22,500 nucleotides of DNA from Prorocentrum cordatum (GCA_963575745.1 CAUYUJ010007258.1:424014-446513); one strand, 5' to 3'; shown: positions 1-9,552, numbered from the stretch's first letter. Made by a program: numbers and translations. The notes: generated from the letters alone by a model not told the origin.

Positions 1-400
<400 letters not shown>

Positions 401-430
401 GGTGGTGTTGGGCAGGCGCCTCTGGACGAA

Positions 431-1888
431 GTGCGCGTGCTCACCGGCACGGGGCATGCTGCTGTGCTGAACGGGAAGTGGGCCACAGTTGGAAACGGAG
501 CTCGCGCCCCTCTCGCCGCGGTCCAAGACACCATACGCGAAACCAATCTCGGAGCTCTCCTCGGTTTCGGAGCCGACGCCGGGTGGGCCCAGGTCTCTCA
601 GATGCAGATCGCAGCCCCCGCCAGCTTGGCGCTGCAGGCAAGCCTCTTTGAGACACGCTTCTTGCTCGACCCGCTTCTACAGCCGTTGTTTGCCCAGCCT
701 GATGGCCCTGGCGCGGTTATCACAGCGGCTCTTGCCTACATGCAGCTGATGCAGAGCACTCGGCTGGACAACAACGAGATTCCCGCTGGGGCACTTGCCA
801 CTGAGCCTATGGATACCGCGAAGGTCACTAAGTACATGGCAGTCTTCGATGGCACGACACAGCACATGGGTCACCCTTTGCAGTCTGAGGTGCTGCTGTT
901 CCTGATGGTCAGTGCCACTGAGAAGATGTCGTCCGAAGAGATCTTGTCATCCACAGAAGGGGCTGAAGTGAGAAAGATGGTCAAGAGGTGCTTTGGCGAG
1001 AAACACATGATGAGCAAAGACAAGCTCATCCAGGAGAGTCCTGCCCTTGTGGGGCTGATCAGGGAGTTCGATCATGCTGTCTTCTGGCCAACCTGGTACT
1101 GGTTGCTCCTTGGCTACCTGGCCGACTGCGTCCTGGCTGCAGCGAATGACGAAGACACTCGCATTATTCATGAGAGGCTGAAGGCTCTTATTGACAACTC
1201 CGCACCAACTTTGGGCTACATCAGGATCTTCCTCTCGGAGAGGGATGGAGTCGTCGCCCGTCCTCCCTATCTGGACACAGCGCACGAGGCCTTGGTTGCC
1301 CGGGTGGCAACTTTCCAAGTGGTTCCGTGGCACCACACTCAGACCCGGGCCCTATTCGTCGCGAGGTGCCTGACTGCCGCAATGGAGGTGAACTACTGCC
1401 CGGAGATCGAGTCCCATTTCAACCTGCTCATCATTGCCTTGGACGAGCTGCAGCACGACCTGGCGGACCCGTCCATGATATTGTCCCAGCACGCCTTCAT
1501 GCCCGGAGCTGTGGAGCCTGCGAGGTGCACGCGTGAGCCTTTCTCCTTGCGCCACCCGCAGCTCAGCACCTATATCTGCGACATTGCGTACATGCTGAAG
1601 AAGGCTAAGCCCGAGCTCGCGAAGGCCAGGTTCGCGGACTCAGGGCGCTCCATGAAGGCAGTGGCCTGTGCCAAGAACTTCAACGCCTGCGCTAGGAACA
1701 CCAGGGTCATCGGCTCTGGCGCGTTCCCTTTGGCTGAGGCCCTGGCCAACGCCCAAGTCGCTAGCCCAGCCGCGGTGGGCGACCTGCTGATGGCCATCGC
1801 GAACTTCCAGAGGGTCCCCGATGCCGCTGAGATGAACGTCTTCAGTGCTTACGTCGGAGGTGGTGGTGGAAATGAAGAGGGCACGTGA
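431..1888 (+). CDS. unrecognised ~485-residue protein, 5' end unresolved
   Basis: This is a long uninterrupted frame ending in TGA at 1886-1888, with mostly G/C third positions and a mixed, globular amino acid composition, so it is convincingly coding. I do not recognise a family or a catalytic motif. It looks mostly helical and hydrophobic, with one membrane-like stretch near residues 217-238 (FWPTWYWLLLGYL then ADCVLAAA) and a glycine run at the C-terminus (YVGGGGGNEEGT). Base 431 is a GTG; the first in-frame ATG is at 602, residue 58. The frame has no stop back to base 2, so the start here is nominal. Either translation continues from upstream through the Val/Ala array, or the array is intronic and an exon begins at an AG near 415 (TTGGGCAG then GCGCCT); the second seems likelier to me. 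No intron is needed inside the frame, which is common for dinoflagellate genes of retroposed origin. The function is unknown. Confidence 0.8.
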   Translation: MRVLTGTGHAAVLNGKWATVGNGARAPLAAVQDTIRETNLGALLGFGADAGWAQVSQMQIAAPASLALQASLFETRFLLDPLLQPLFAQPDGPGAVITAALAYMQLMQSTRLDNNEIPAGALATEPMDTAKVTKYMAVFDGTTQHMGHPLQSEVLLFLMVSATEKMSSEEILSSTEGAEVRKMVKRCFGEKHMMSKDKLIQESPALVGLIREFDHAVFWPTWYWLLLGYLADCVLAAANDEDTRIIHERLKALIDNSAPTLGYIRIFLSERDGVVARPPYLDTAHEALVARVATFQVVPWHHTQTRALFVARCLTAAMEVNYCPEIESHFNLLIIALDELQHDLADPSMILSQHAFMPGAVEPARCTREPFSLRHPQLSTYICDIAYMLKKAKPELAKARFADSGRSMKAVACAKNFNACARNTRVIGSGAFPLAEALANAQVASPAAVGDLLMAIANFQRVPDAAEMNVFSAYVGGGGGNEEGT

Positions 1889-1946
1889 TCAGTGAGTCAC
1901 GTATGAGCCCCTCTTGTGCAGGGGTTCAACTGCCTGCGGCGCAGGC
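1882..1946 (+). other. three small inverted repeats at the gene's 3' end
   Basis: ACGTGA (1883-1888, overlapping the stop codon) pairs with TCACGT (1897-1902). CCCCT (1908-1912) pairs with AGGGG (1920-1924). GCCTGC-GGC-GCAGGC (1932-1946) is a perfect 6-bp stem with a 3-base loop. They lie in the probable 3' UTR. A role in mRNA 3'-end processing is only a guess. Confidence 0.4.
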
Positions 1947-2175
1947 TGTGAGCGGCCCTCGGCCCGGTCGGTTTTTGAGCCCTCGTGGCTGTGACTAGCG
2001 AGTAGCCATGTGCAAGCTAATGGTTTGGCCTTTATATCTAGCAAGCGCGGTGATGAGTGGCAGCTTATTACATGACAAACAAGACCGGCGAGTTTAGGCT
2101 ACTCGTTGCTGATGGCGCGCAGACCGGATGTCCCGGCCCCGTTGGGTAAAGCGCCATCGAGAAAAAAAATAGTAC
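1947..2175. other. non-repetitive spacer with a 9-bp inverted pair
   Basis: This is the probable 3' flank of the first gene. CGAGTAGCC (1999-2007) is matched in inverse by GGCTACTCG (2097-2105), about 90 bases apart. An A-run at 2161-2169 precedes the next triplet array. No credible coding region was seen. Confidence 0.4.
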
Positions 2176-2189
2176 TTACATCAGCAGTG

Positions 2190-2250
<61 letters not shown>

Positions 2251-2258
2251 CAGCAACC

Positions 2259-2312
<54 letters not shown>

Positions 2313-2409
2313 CTAGTCGTAGGAGTAATAGTAGTAACAGCACCACCAGCAGTAGTAGTAGTAATAGTAGTAGCAGTAGTAGAAGTAGTTGTTGTTGCTG
2401 TAGTCGCAA

Positions 2410-2440
<31 letters not shown>

Positions 2441-2465
2441 CGTCGTGGTGTTGGTAGTAGTAGCC

Positions 2466-2500
<35 letters not shown>

Positions 2501-2617
2501 CGTAGTCGTAGTCGTAGTCGTAGTCGTAGTCGTAGTCGTAGTCGTAGTCGTAGTCGTAGTCGTAGTCGTAGTCGTAGTCGTAGTCGTAGTCGTAGTCGTA
2601 GTAGTCGTAGTAGTCGT

Positions 2618-2704
<87 letters not shown>

Positions 2705-2735
2705 TAGTAGTAAGTATAGTAGTAGTAGTAGTAGT
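2176..2735 (+). repeat. AGT array with an inner CGTAGT array
   Basis: Long AGT runs (2185-2330 and 2640-2705) enclose a degenerate part (2330-2470) and a regular CGTAGT hexamer array (about 2495-2640). The unit is always a multiple of three, so all frames read as long homopolymers (Val, Ser) that should not be taken as proteins. Confidence 0.95.
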
Positions 2736-2925
2736 AGTGGTGTGGTGGTGGTGGTGGTGGTGGTGGTGGTGGTGGTGGTGTGGTGGTGGTGGTGGTGGTG
2801 GTAGTAGTAGTAGTAGTGTAGTAGTAGTAGTAAGAGTAAGAGGAGTAGAGTAAGAGTAAGGTAAGAGTAAGAGTAAGAGTAATAAATAGTAAGAGTAAGA
2901 GTAAGAGTAAGAGTAGAGTCAAGCT
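2736..2925 (+). repeat. GGT array followed by AGT and GTAAGA arrays
   Basis: GTG/GGT units run from 2737 to 2800, with single-base slips near 2741 and 2779. A short AGT run follows, then AGTAAG hexamers to about 2918. It is G-rich on the plus strand and able to form G-rich secondary structures. Confidence 0.9.
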
Positions 2926-3200
2926 AGCCAGCTCGAGCGAGTCAAGCATGGCATGCCCAGTCCCACCCGCCCTCCCACAACATAAGAAGCAAAGCTGGCA
3001 CAACTGGGGGCCGAAGTCACACCGGCCAGCCGGTTTGGTACAGCTGATGCGGCCGCGATGGCGGTTGCCGACGGGAACTGGCGAGCGCGTGTTGAATGCC
3101 GCGCACGCGTTGCCAGACGAGTCGAGAATGGCCCGGTACACCGCAGGAAGCCAGAGGTGGCCGGAGGAAGCCCGACGGTCTGACAGGACACCCCAAAGCA
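2926..3200. other. non-repetitive spacer, no convincing gene
   Basis: This is mixed-composition sequence. Short frames exist on both strands but none shows a family motif or consistent codon use, so nothing is called. Confidence 0.3.
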
Positions 3201-3324
3201 TTTTTGTGAAAAGCATTGGGTTTTTGATGTTTTTATGTTGAAATGCTTGCAAACACACGGTATTCGGTAGGATTCTGACATGAACGCGCGAGTGTGCTCT
3301 TTGTAATATTTTTTGCACAGGATT
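3201..3324 (+). repeat. direct repeat, copy 1 (~125 bp)
   Basis: This copy runs from TTTTTGTGAAAAGCATTGGG to TATTTTTTGCACAGGATT. It is nearly identical to 3462-3593. The repeat is AT-richer than its surroundings and ends in a pyrimidine-rich CAG that resembles a 3' splice acceptor. Confidence 0.9.
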
Positions 3325-3461
3325 CGCGGCCTGGGTGCATGACAGAGCATCGCGAGTGCACCGCGCGATGACGTGAAATCGCTGGATTTGACCGAATTCT
3401 TAAGATTCCTATGGTTTTCCTATGATTTCAGCAAGAGAGCCCGGGCGGGAAATTTGTACAA

Positions 3462-3593
3462 TTTTTTGTGAAAAAAAAAAAACATTGGGTTTTTGATGTT
3501 TTTATGTTGAAATGCTTGCAAACACACGGTGTTCGGTAGGATTCTGACATGAACGCGCGCGTGTGCTCTTTGTGGTATTTTTTGCAATGGATT
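3462..3593 (+). repeat. direct repeat, copy 2 (~130 bp)
   Basis: This is the second copy of 3201-3324, about 260 bp downstream. It differs by a handful of bases and by expansion of a short A-run to twelve A (3471-3482). The sequence between the copies (3325-3461) is not duplicated. Confidence 0.9.
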
Positions 3594-3734
3594 ATCGCCG
3601 TGGACGACAGGACGTCCATGTCGAGAGGAAAAAATAAGAAAAATGTTGATTTTGTATTGTTTTTTACAGGTTAGGATGGGACCACCCGGATGCGCCCGCT
3701 ATCTGCCGGCCTGAGGGGGGAGTAGGAGTATATT
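3594..3734. other. spacer with an acceptor-like motif
   Basis: TTGTATTGTTTTTTACAGG (around 3652-3670) resembles TTTGCATTGTTTTTGACAGG at about 5682-5701. Both look like pyrimidine tract plus AG intron ends, but no exon could be attached to either. Confidence 0.25.
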
Positions 3735-3803
3735 CAAGTTAGCAGTAGCAGTAAAAGTAAGTAAGTAGTAGTAGTAGTAGTAGTTAGTAGTAGTAGTAGT
3801 GTA

Positions 3804-3843
<40 letters not shown>

Positions 3844-3990
3844 TGTAGTAGTTGTAGTAGTAGTAGTAGTACTAGTAGTAGTAGTAGTAGTAGTAGTAGT
3901 AGACGCAGCAGTAATTGCAGTAGCAGTAGTCGTAGCAGTAGTAGTAGCCGTGGTAGTGAATGCCGTCGTAGAAGTCGAAGTAGTCGTAGT
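3735..3990 (+). repeat. AGT array, decaying at the 3' end
   Basis: AGTAGCAGTAAAAGTAAGTAAG leads into AGT runs interrupted by TTAGTAG and TGTAGT. From 3900 it degrades into CGT/AGC variants (GTCGTAGCAGTAG and similar) and fades by about 3990. Confidence 0.9.
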
Positions 3991-4194
3991 GGTCGCAGTA
4001 GAGGGGGGACGAAGAAGAGGAGGACCGTGACGAGGAACGAGGGGCACCAGTGCTTAGGCGAGCTGCGGTGATCGGGCGAGCGCGCAGAAGGGGCCGTTAA
4101 TCCAGGGTGCTAAATCAGCACGGGCCAGCAGTGAGCCACGTGCGCCTTCGCGTCCCTGTCGAATGAGGAGGCGGAAGGGGAGGGGGGAGGCGGG

Positions 4195-4445
4195 GTGACG
4201 AAGAGGAGAAGAAGATGAGGGGGAAGAGGAGCAGAAGGAGGAGTAGGGATGACGAGGAGGAGGGGGAGGAGGAGGAGGAGGGGGAGGAGGAGGAAGAGAG
4301 AAGAACGTGGAATGAGGGGAGGAGGAAAGCGAGCAGAAGGAGGATGTGTTTGACAGAACACGTTTCCACTCAACTTCGGGAGGAGGAGGAGGAGGAGGAG
4401 GAGGAGGAGGAGGAGGGTGAAGAGTAGGAAGTGGTGGAGGAGGGG
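4195..4445 (+). repeat. GGA/GAA purine-rich array
   Basis: The plus strand is almost all G and A, with GGA-type units at 4247-4300 and a regular GGA run at 4378-4415. The 4000-4195 stretch leading in is also purine-biased. Such homopurine tracts can form triplex DNA. Frames across it read as poly-Glu/Arg or, on the other strand, poly-Ser/Leu, and are not called as genes. Confidence 0.85.
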
Positions 4446-4569
4446 GGTGAGGTGGGAGGTTGGATGAGGATAGTGAGGATCAGGTTGAGATGGATCGGGG
4501 GACGAAGGAGACGAGGACGACGAGAGCCATGAAGCCATCAAGGCATTTGCGGATATTTCGCTCAGGGAG

Positions 4570-5375
4570 TTTGTTGGAGCCATCTCGGGACCTTCTTGAC
4601 GCAATGTTTGGTGGCCTTGGATGCACAATTGGGGCCCTGTTGCGTCTTTGTTGGGGCCATAAATTCGACAACATGAATCCACGACCGAGAGGTCCCAGGC
4701 AGCCTCGCCCCCGTGGAGCGCGAAAGGTCGCCTGGTGGGGATCTCTCGGAGCTCGCTTGGGGCTCTCCTGATCCATCTTGGAGCCATCTTGAGACCTCAG
4801 AAGCTCATCGGAAGCGAAACGGCGAGAAAGCCAAACTCACATACTTTCAACCAGTGTTGGGTGGACTGTGTGCATCTCGGGGACGGCGTGTGGGTCTCTT
4901 GGGGGCACCTTAGAGAACATGTTGAGCCATCCTGGCCCATCTTGGAGGTCATCTTGGAGGCCTTCCTCGAGCTATATGGAGCCATCATTGGAGCCATCTT
5001 GACCCAAAAGCCTGACAATGATATGGCGACGGGATCATTCATTCATCTTGCCCCTCTGGAGCCCCAGAAATCTCATCTTGGGGCTCTCTTGGGCCATCCT
5101 GGAGTCATCTTGAGGCATCAATTGAGGCCAGTTGAAGACGACAAAGAGAGAAGGCGAGCATCGGTTGTGTCTAATAAGGTTTTGGAAGGGTTTGGGCATC
5201 TCGGGAGCGTCTTCGGAAGGCCCAGAGGCCATTTGGAGCCGTGCTGGACCCTCTTTTGGGATGTTGGCAGCCGTCGTGGACGCGATGTTGAACCGTCCTG
5301 AGCAACATTGAGCCATCTTGGATGCCGTTTTGGGCCCTATCAGAGCCATGCTAGGGCATCTGAGGTGCTCCGACG
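4570..5375 (+). repeat. degenerate GAGCCATCTTGG interspersed motif field
   Basis: Variants of GAGCCATCTTGG occur irregularly at about 4577, 4776, 4922, 4941, 4979, 4991, 5091, 5102, 5308 and 5342, often as overlapping forms such as GGCCCATCTTGGAGG and GGAGTCATCTTGAGG. One plus-strand frame (4735-5301) is open across it and reads with recurrent LGAIL / LGALL / WGHL words. That pattern is what the repeat itself produces, so I annotate a repeat rather than a gene. Confidence 0.75.
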
Positions 5376-5417
5376 CCTCGGGCCCGCCCCCGTCTAGACC
5401 CATTGAAAGCCAATACA

Positions 5418-5582
5418 GACGCCAGGTGCGCCACGCGTACCCCGTGTACGCCAGGCGCCCCAGGGGCCCAGGCGTGCCAGGCGCGCTTGGTGCGCGAGAT
5501 GCTCCACGTGGTCCACCTGCGCCAGGTGCGCCACGTGCTCCACACGCGCCAGGTGTGCCGGTGCACCTGTGTGGCAGCACAC
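5418..5582 (+). repeat. 9-bp-period degenerate repeat (GCCAGGTGCGCCACGTGCTCC type)
   Basis: Units such as GCCAGGTGCGCC, GCCAGGCGCCCC, GCCACGTGCTCC and GCCAGGTGTGCC recur at about 9-base spacing. Because the period is a multiple of three, the minus strand reads as a collagen-like Gly-X-Y run (GTPGACGARGAPGAGG). It is treated as a repeat because no flanking coding context supports a gene. Confidence 0.7.
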
Positions 5583-5589
5583 ATCGGGA

Positions 5590-6065
5590 GACATGTCGGT
5601 CCCCTCCATCCCTATCAAAATTTAATGCAGCAAGGCGGCGAGGTGGCCATCATGGTGTACGGCGTGTGCACCCGCAATAAGTTTGCATTGTTTTTGACAG
5701 GGATGGTGTGCTTGCACGAACCAGACAGTATGAGTCTCTCCACCGTTCCTGTCAAGCAACACTTCAAAGTGATGGCGGGGCGCCCGCACATGGTCCAAAG
5801 CGTTGTCGCAACACAGGGGCTGTGGGGGGGTGGGGGGGCGATTTCGGGTTTGCCGCTGGTCGGGCGGGGAAGGGGGTGTTCATCAGCGCGGAGCAACTAT
5901 GCACCCACTCCCCGAGGAGCAAGAAGGGGGTCGGAAGAGGAAACGCTTCAGACCACCGCCCAGAGGGCTGGTGGGACGGGCCGAAAGCGACAGTCAATAA
6001 GAACATCGGGATCGACGATCAAACCCCCTCGCGCCGCGAAATCATGGTGTGCGATGTGTTGCCCA
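5590..6065. other. no convincing gene
   Basis: Mixed sequence with a G-rich patch at 5820-5838 (runs of seven G) that could form a G-quadruplex, and one acceptor-like motif near 5690-5701. Frames on both strands overlap and none has recognisable features. Confidence 0.3.
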
Positions 6066-6125
6066 AAAGAAGAGAAGAAGACGAATAAGAAGAAGAAGAA
6101 GAAGAAGAAGACGAATACGAATAAT
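6066..6125 (+). repeat. short AAG/GAA array
   Basis: AAGAAGAAG units, ending in ACGAATACGAATAATGATAAG. It is the shortest triplet array in the window. Confidence 0.85.
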
Positions 6126-6625
6126 GATAAGAACGACGCCGTGCAGGCCAGAGGTGCACTGGCAGGAAAAGCAGCTCCGGCATAACCGCCGCAAGAGGCT
6201 GTGAAACAATGCGAAAACAATGCGAGCCTCTCGGCATCCACGGCTCCACAGGCAAAGAACGTCTGAAACGCTGTCGTTCGCATCCCTCTCGCCAAAAGGC
6301 CCACATGTGGACAACCCGGGAGAGCAGTGGCAGCAGGGGGCAGAGGAAGTAGCGACACCTGTGGACTGGGACGAGCCCAGAACTGGGGGAAGCAGGAGGG
6401 AGAGCGACAGGGGACGACAGCAGCAAAGGAGCGACGCAGGACGGGGGACGCGGGGGGCGACGACAGCACATGTAGGGCGGACGGGCGAGCTGGGGCACAG
6501 GATTGTCAAAAAGCGGCTCAGGACGACTAGCCAGGGTCGAGATCTCTAGGGGGCCCGGCGAAACAATCACGACGCCGGGGGGTCTGGGATGGAAGTTTTG
6601 GATCGCTTCCGCCTTTTCGGACCCG
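6126..6625. other. no convincing gene
   Basis: GC-rich and purine-biased from 6340 to 6460. Several overlapping frames occur on both strands. No motif, repeat or RNA was recognised. Confidence 0.3.
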
Positions 6626-6685
6626 AGGGGGTTCCCCTCGTGGCCGCCGCTGGATCCGCCTCAAAATCCTGGTCGGAACGCAGTC
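6626..6685 (+). repeat. dispersed repeat family D, copy 1
   Basis: The block CCCTCGTGGCCGCCGCTGG, then ATCCGCCTC, then a TCCTGGTCGGAACGCAG end matches 9057-9110 and 14475-14526. In the other two copies family D is followed closely by a family B arm; here the B arm (7061) is about 375 bp away. Confidence 0.6.
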
Positions 6686-7020
6686 ATGGGAGGTCGGTTC
6701 TCGGCTCTCGAAGGCCCCCTCCACGCAGCATCCCCTTTTGGCCCTTGAGGCCAGGGCCAGGGCCAGGGGCCCCTCTTACCAACGCGCTGTGGCCCTCGTC
6801 TGTCCCAGCGCAGCCATTGTGGCCGCTTGTCCCCCTGAGCGTGGGCCCCAGGGGGCGACCTGAGGTCCACCCGATTTTCCCCTTCCCGCTCGCCCGCGCG
6901 CGCGCGCAAAGGATGGCCGCGGTGGCGGCGGCGATCTCCACGGGGGCGAAGAGCTTGACCAAGGCCGCGGGGAGCCTCGGCGGCGGGCGCGGAAACGCCG
7001 CCGTCCCTGCAGGACCTTCG

Positions 7021-7113
7021 GGGCTCAGACGTGGCAGAAGAAACGAGGAGCAAACCGTGGCACAACCCGCAAATGTTCGGAGTTCCGCGCGGACTTCTTG
7101 GGTCTGCGCTTGG
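7021..7113 (+). mobile_element. family B foldback element, single 5' arm
   Basis: TTCGGAGTTCCGCGCGGA (7077-7094), then CTTCTTGGGTCTGCGCTTGG, matches the left arm of the complete element at 14559-14601. The preceding TGGCACAAC (7059-7067) is shared with the copy at 9148. No right arm follows, so this is a truncated copy. Confidence 0.6.
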
Positions 7114-7776
7114 AATCCACTGCCCCTCTGTTCTGAAACAGTTGTATAGGAGGGGGTACAGACGACAGGGTGTTTACACAGTTTGGAGGAATTAGTGAAT
7201 TCAGTGTGGGTCGGGCTTGACGCGCCTCGAAGAAAGCACGCGGCACCCGAATCGCAAGCATATGGCTATATGCGAACCCATGACAGTTTGCTTCCCGTCG
7301 TCGTCCTCGCCCTCGTTCCGTTGTCCTTCCTTCCTTCCACCCTTGGATGACGTCGAAAGCGTCCGCGGCTCGGGCCGGGGAGTGCCCCTGTCCACCTCCC
7401 CCATTATTTCTCGTTCCTCTTTGCCTCCCTGCTCCACCGTCCGTCGTCCGACCTCGTCTTCCCTCCTTGTTCGAAAAGTGAACTTCCTGGTGCCGCGTGC
7501 CCGTGTCAGCAGTGTATCGCCTTTTCGATATCCGAGCCAAGCGGCGCAACCAAACAGAGAGGATTGCCAATGCGAGCGTTCGGGGCGCACTCCAAACGCG
7601 GGCGACCCGGCCGCCGAGCGCAGTCGCATCGCTAACATGTAAATGTATAGGTGCTTGCGGCAAGGTCCGCCCCCTTGCCAGTGCAGTGGTCTGTATGGCG
7701 ACGCGTGGAGCTTTGACTATTAAGAGGTCCATGACATGTGACACCTCTCATGTTCTCGGATTGCTGTGCGGGTTTC
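7114..7776. other. no convincing gene
   Basis: Long overlapping frames are open on both strands (for example 7217-7642 on +, 7025-7744 on -). Their composition is Arg/Ser/Pro-rich, as expected of GC-rich non-coding DNA, and the minus frame runs into the family B arm. I could not assign any of them. Confidence 0.3.
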
Positions 7777-7940
7777 TTTGGGGTCCTTCGAGGCCTTTTG
7801 GGGCGTCTTCGGGCCGTTGGGGGCCGCTTTGGCGCCGCGTTTCGCCGTGGCCTCCTTGGGCCAGGGAAGCGCGTATTTGCAGTTCCTTCGGGGGCGCCCT
7901 GGGCCGGGGAAGTGTGTATTTGCATTCCCCCCTGGCTGGG
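7777..7940 (+). repeat. two small tandem repeats (20-21 bp x3, then 43 bp x2)
   Basis: TTTGGGGTCCTTCGAGGCC (7777), TTGGGGCGTCTTCGGGCCG (7798) and TGGGGGCCGCTTTGGCG (7818) are three degenerate units. Then TGGGCCAGGGAAGCGCGTATTTG (7857 on) is repeated 43 bases later as TGGGCCGGGGAAGTGTGTATTTG (7900 on). Confidence 0.65.
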
Positions 7941-8006
7941 CATGTCGACCTCGGTTCTGGGTTGGCAAAGTCGGGGCGCCCTCGACGTGGCGAGCGTTCA
8001 CATTTT

Positions 8007-8335
8007 CGAAATACACAGATCAAGGTGTGACCTGTGTACACAATTTGCGTCTTCAACTGTGTATTTTCGTGTGCGGGCCCATTGTCTAGACAGATCGTGG
8101 TGTGATCTGTGTACACAGATCTGGTTCCCATCTGTGTATTTGGAGTGTGCCCTTCGCGGGTGGCGTTGATTGGGCGGGAACTTTCACGTTTCTCGCTCGG
8201 CTGGTCCAGGGGAGGCGTCGTGCGCGGTCGAAATACACAGTTCGTATCTCGAACTGTGCATTTGTTGCGCGCCGCTCGCTGGAGTGGTCACTGGGCGAGA
8301 GTTTCCGCGGGTCGCCTGGCTGGTCCAGCAGGGGG
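8007..8335 (+). repeat. cluster of three palindromic TACACAG units in duplicated flanks
   Basis: Unit 1: CGAAATACACAG (8007-8018) is inverted by CTGTGTATTTTCG (8057-8069). Unit 2 contains the perfect 18-bp palindrome GATCTGTGTACACAGATC (8104-8121), followed by another CTGTGTATTT (8132-8141). Unit 3: AAATACACAGTTCG (8231-8244) pairs with CGAACTGTGCATTT (8250-8263) around a 5-base loop, one mismatch. Flanks are duplicated too: TTGGGCGGGAACTTTC...GGCTGGTCCAG at about 8169-8209 recurs as CTGGGCGAGAGTTTCC...GGCTGGTCCAG at about 8290-8329. The whole is a degenerate tandem array of roughly 120-bp hairpin units. Confidence 0.8.
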
Positions 8336-9028
8336 CCGTGGTCTGGGAGTGCAAAGGCGCGGGGGGGGGTGGGGATGGTGGGCTGTGGGAACGAAGAGGC
8401 TCGATAGGAGGGGTGGCCAAGGGGCCGGGGATGAACGGGATTGGACGAGACGGGAGGAAGTGGACCCAGGAGGAGCTGCATCATCGGTGCCAGCATCACG
8501 AGGACGAGGCAGGCGGGGGGGGCAAAAGGAGGGGACATGATCTGCATTAGGGCGCGGAGGACGGGAGGAGGGCAAGCACGCGGACGATGGGGGAATTCAT
8601 CCGGCGGATGAGGACGACGAGGAACGACGTGAATTGGCACATGGGGGGGTGACAGTGTGGGCGAGGGGCCTGATAAGGACTGGGGGTAGTCGGAGGGGCA
8701 TGAGGAGGGTGGGGCCACAGCGAAGGGATATAGGGAGGAGGCGGGCGATGGGGCAAGAGTTCGAGGCCGGCGCCCGCAAACGCTTAGTTTAACAGTGTTT
8801 TGCGTGTCCGTGCACCCCCCAGAACACTGCGACCGGGGGCAGAGATTCATGATATGGGTAATCGTGCGCCTCGTGCTTCCAGGCCGAAGTCTCGAGTCCA
8901 CGACGCCCCTTGGCATCGCGTCGATGCCGCCCCGATTTGCCAGACCTCATATGCATATATCGTCATAATATGTGTTTCAACGTTTGTTGCATGACCTTCT
9001 CTATAGTAACAGACCCACGTTGGAATTC
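8336..9028. other. no convincing gene
   Basis: G-rich plus strand from 8350 to 8760, with runs of G at 8361 and 8515. Pro/Ser-rich frames on the minus strand follow from this bias. The region 8790-9028 is mixed sequence. No repeat or RNA gene was recognised. Confidence 0.3.
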
Positions 9029-9030
9029 AA

Positions 9031-9211
9031 GTCTGCGCTGGGCCCCCCTCTTGGGCGGCCCTCGCCGTCGCGGCGGATTCGCCTCGGGATCCTGGACAGA
9101 GCGCGCCCCAGTAGAGGTCCAGGAGCCCGTAGGTCGAAGAGGAAGAATGGCACAACTATAACAATTGTCGGAGCTCCGCGGGGGGTTCCTGGATCTGCGC
9201 GGAGCTCCGAA
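9031..9211 (+). mobile_element. family B/D composite with a minimal foldback
   Basis: GTCTGCGCTGGGCCCCCCT (9031-9049) is the inner part of a family B arm. Family D follows at 9057-9110. GAAGAGGAAGAATGGCACAAC (9138-9157) leads into a B left arm, CGGAGCTCCGCG (9169-9180). Its exact inverse CGCGGAGCTCCG lies at 9198-9209, leaving a loop of about 17 bases. So this copy lost its interior but kept both arm tips. Confidence 0.65.
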
Positions 9212-9459
9212 TCTTCTTGCGTATGCCGTCTTTTGTTGAATCTCTCGAACAAAAAACCACGGTGGGTTGTTTGTGGGTCCGTTCGTTCCCTCTCCGAACC
9301 CTCCTCCCGGCCACGCGCAGAGGGGGGAGGGCAGACTAGGTGCGCTCGCGTCATATCTGACATCCTACCCCTCCCTCTCATCCCTTACCATGGCGTAGAT
9401 CCCCTCTCTACTCGCACAGTCGGATGTCGAGCAGGGCAATGGTCCCGAAAGGGTACGCG

Positions 9460-9552
9460 ATACATTGTAGAGCACGGCATGGCATGGCGTAGCAGAGCAC
9501 CGCAAAGCGTAGCATCAACCTAGCATTGCATTGCATACCGTGGCATGGCACG
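9460..9552 (+). repeat. degenerate pentanucleotide repeat (GCATG/GCATT type)
   Basis: Reading in fives gives CACGG CATGG CATGG CGTAG CAGAG CACCG CAAAG CGTAG, then GCATT GCATT GCATA and GCATG GCACG. This is one of the few arrays here whose period is not a multiple of three. Confidence 0.6.

Noticed and set aside
1908-1946. Hairpins after the first gene as a bacterial-type terminator
   Set aside because: The window is eukaryotic in character and no T-run directly follows the stems.
1999-2015. AGTAGCCATGTGCAAG, partly like the dinoflagellate spliced leader
   Set aside because: Only a few bases agree with the known leader and the central part differs; likely chance.
2106-2804. Long open frame of poly-Val with a Trp tail
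   Set aside because: It is the translation of AGT, CGT and GGT arrays. Any triplet array gives a long frame in several phases.
5035-5580. Collagen-like protein on the minus strand
   Set aside because: The Gly-X-Y pattern is the direct product of a 9-bp DNA period. The plus strand is open in the same place, and no signal peptide or flanking domain was found.
7025-7744. 239-residue minus-strand frame
   Set aside because: Arg/Gly-rich, overlaps a family B arm at its end, and a plus-strand frame is open over the same bases. Not distinguishable from GC-rich background.
8972-9523. 183-residue plus-strand frame
   Set aside because: It spans family B and D repeat DNA. The similar peptide words in frames at 14.4 kb come from the shared repeat, not from a gene family.
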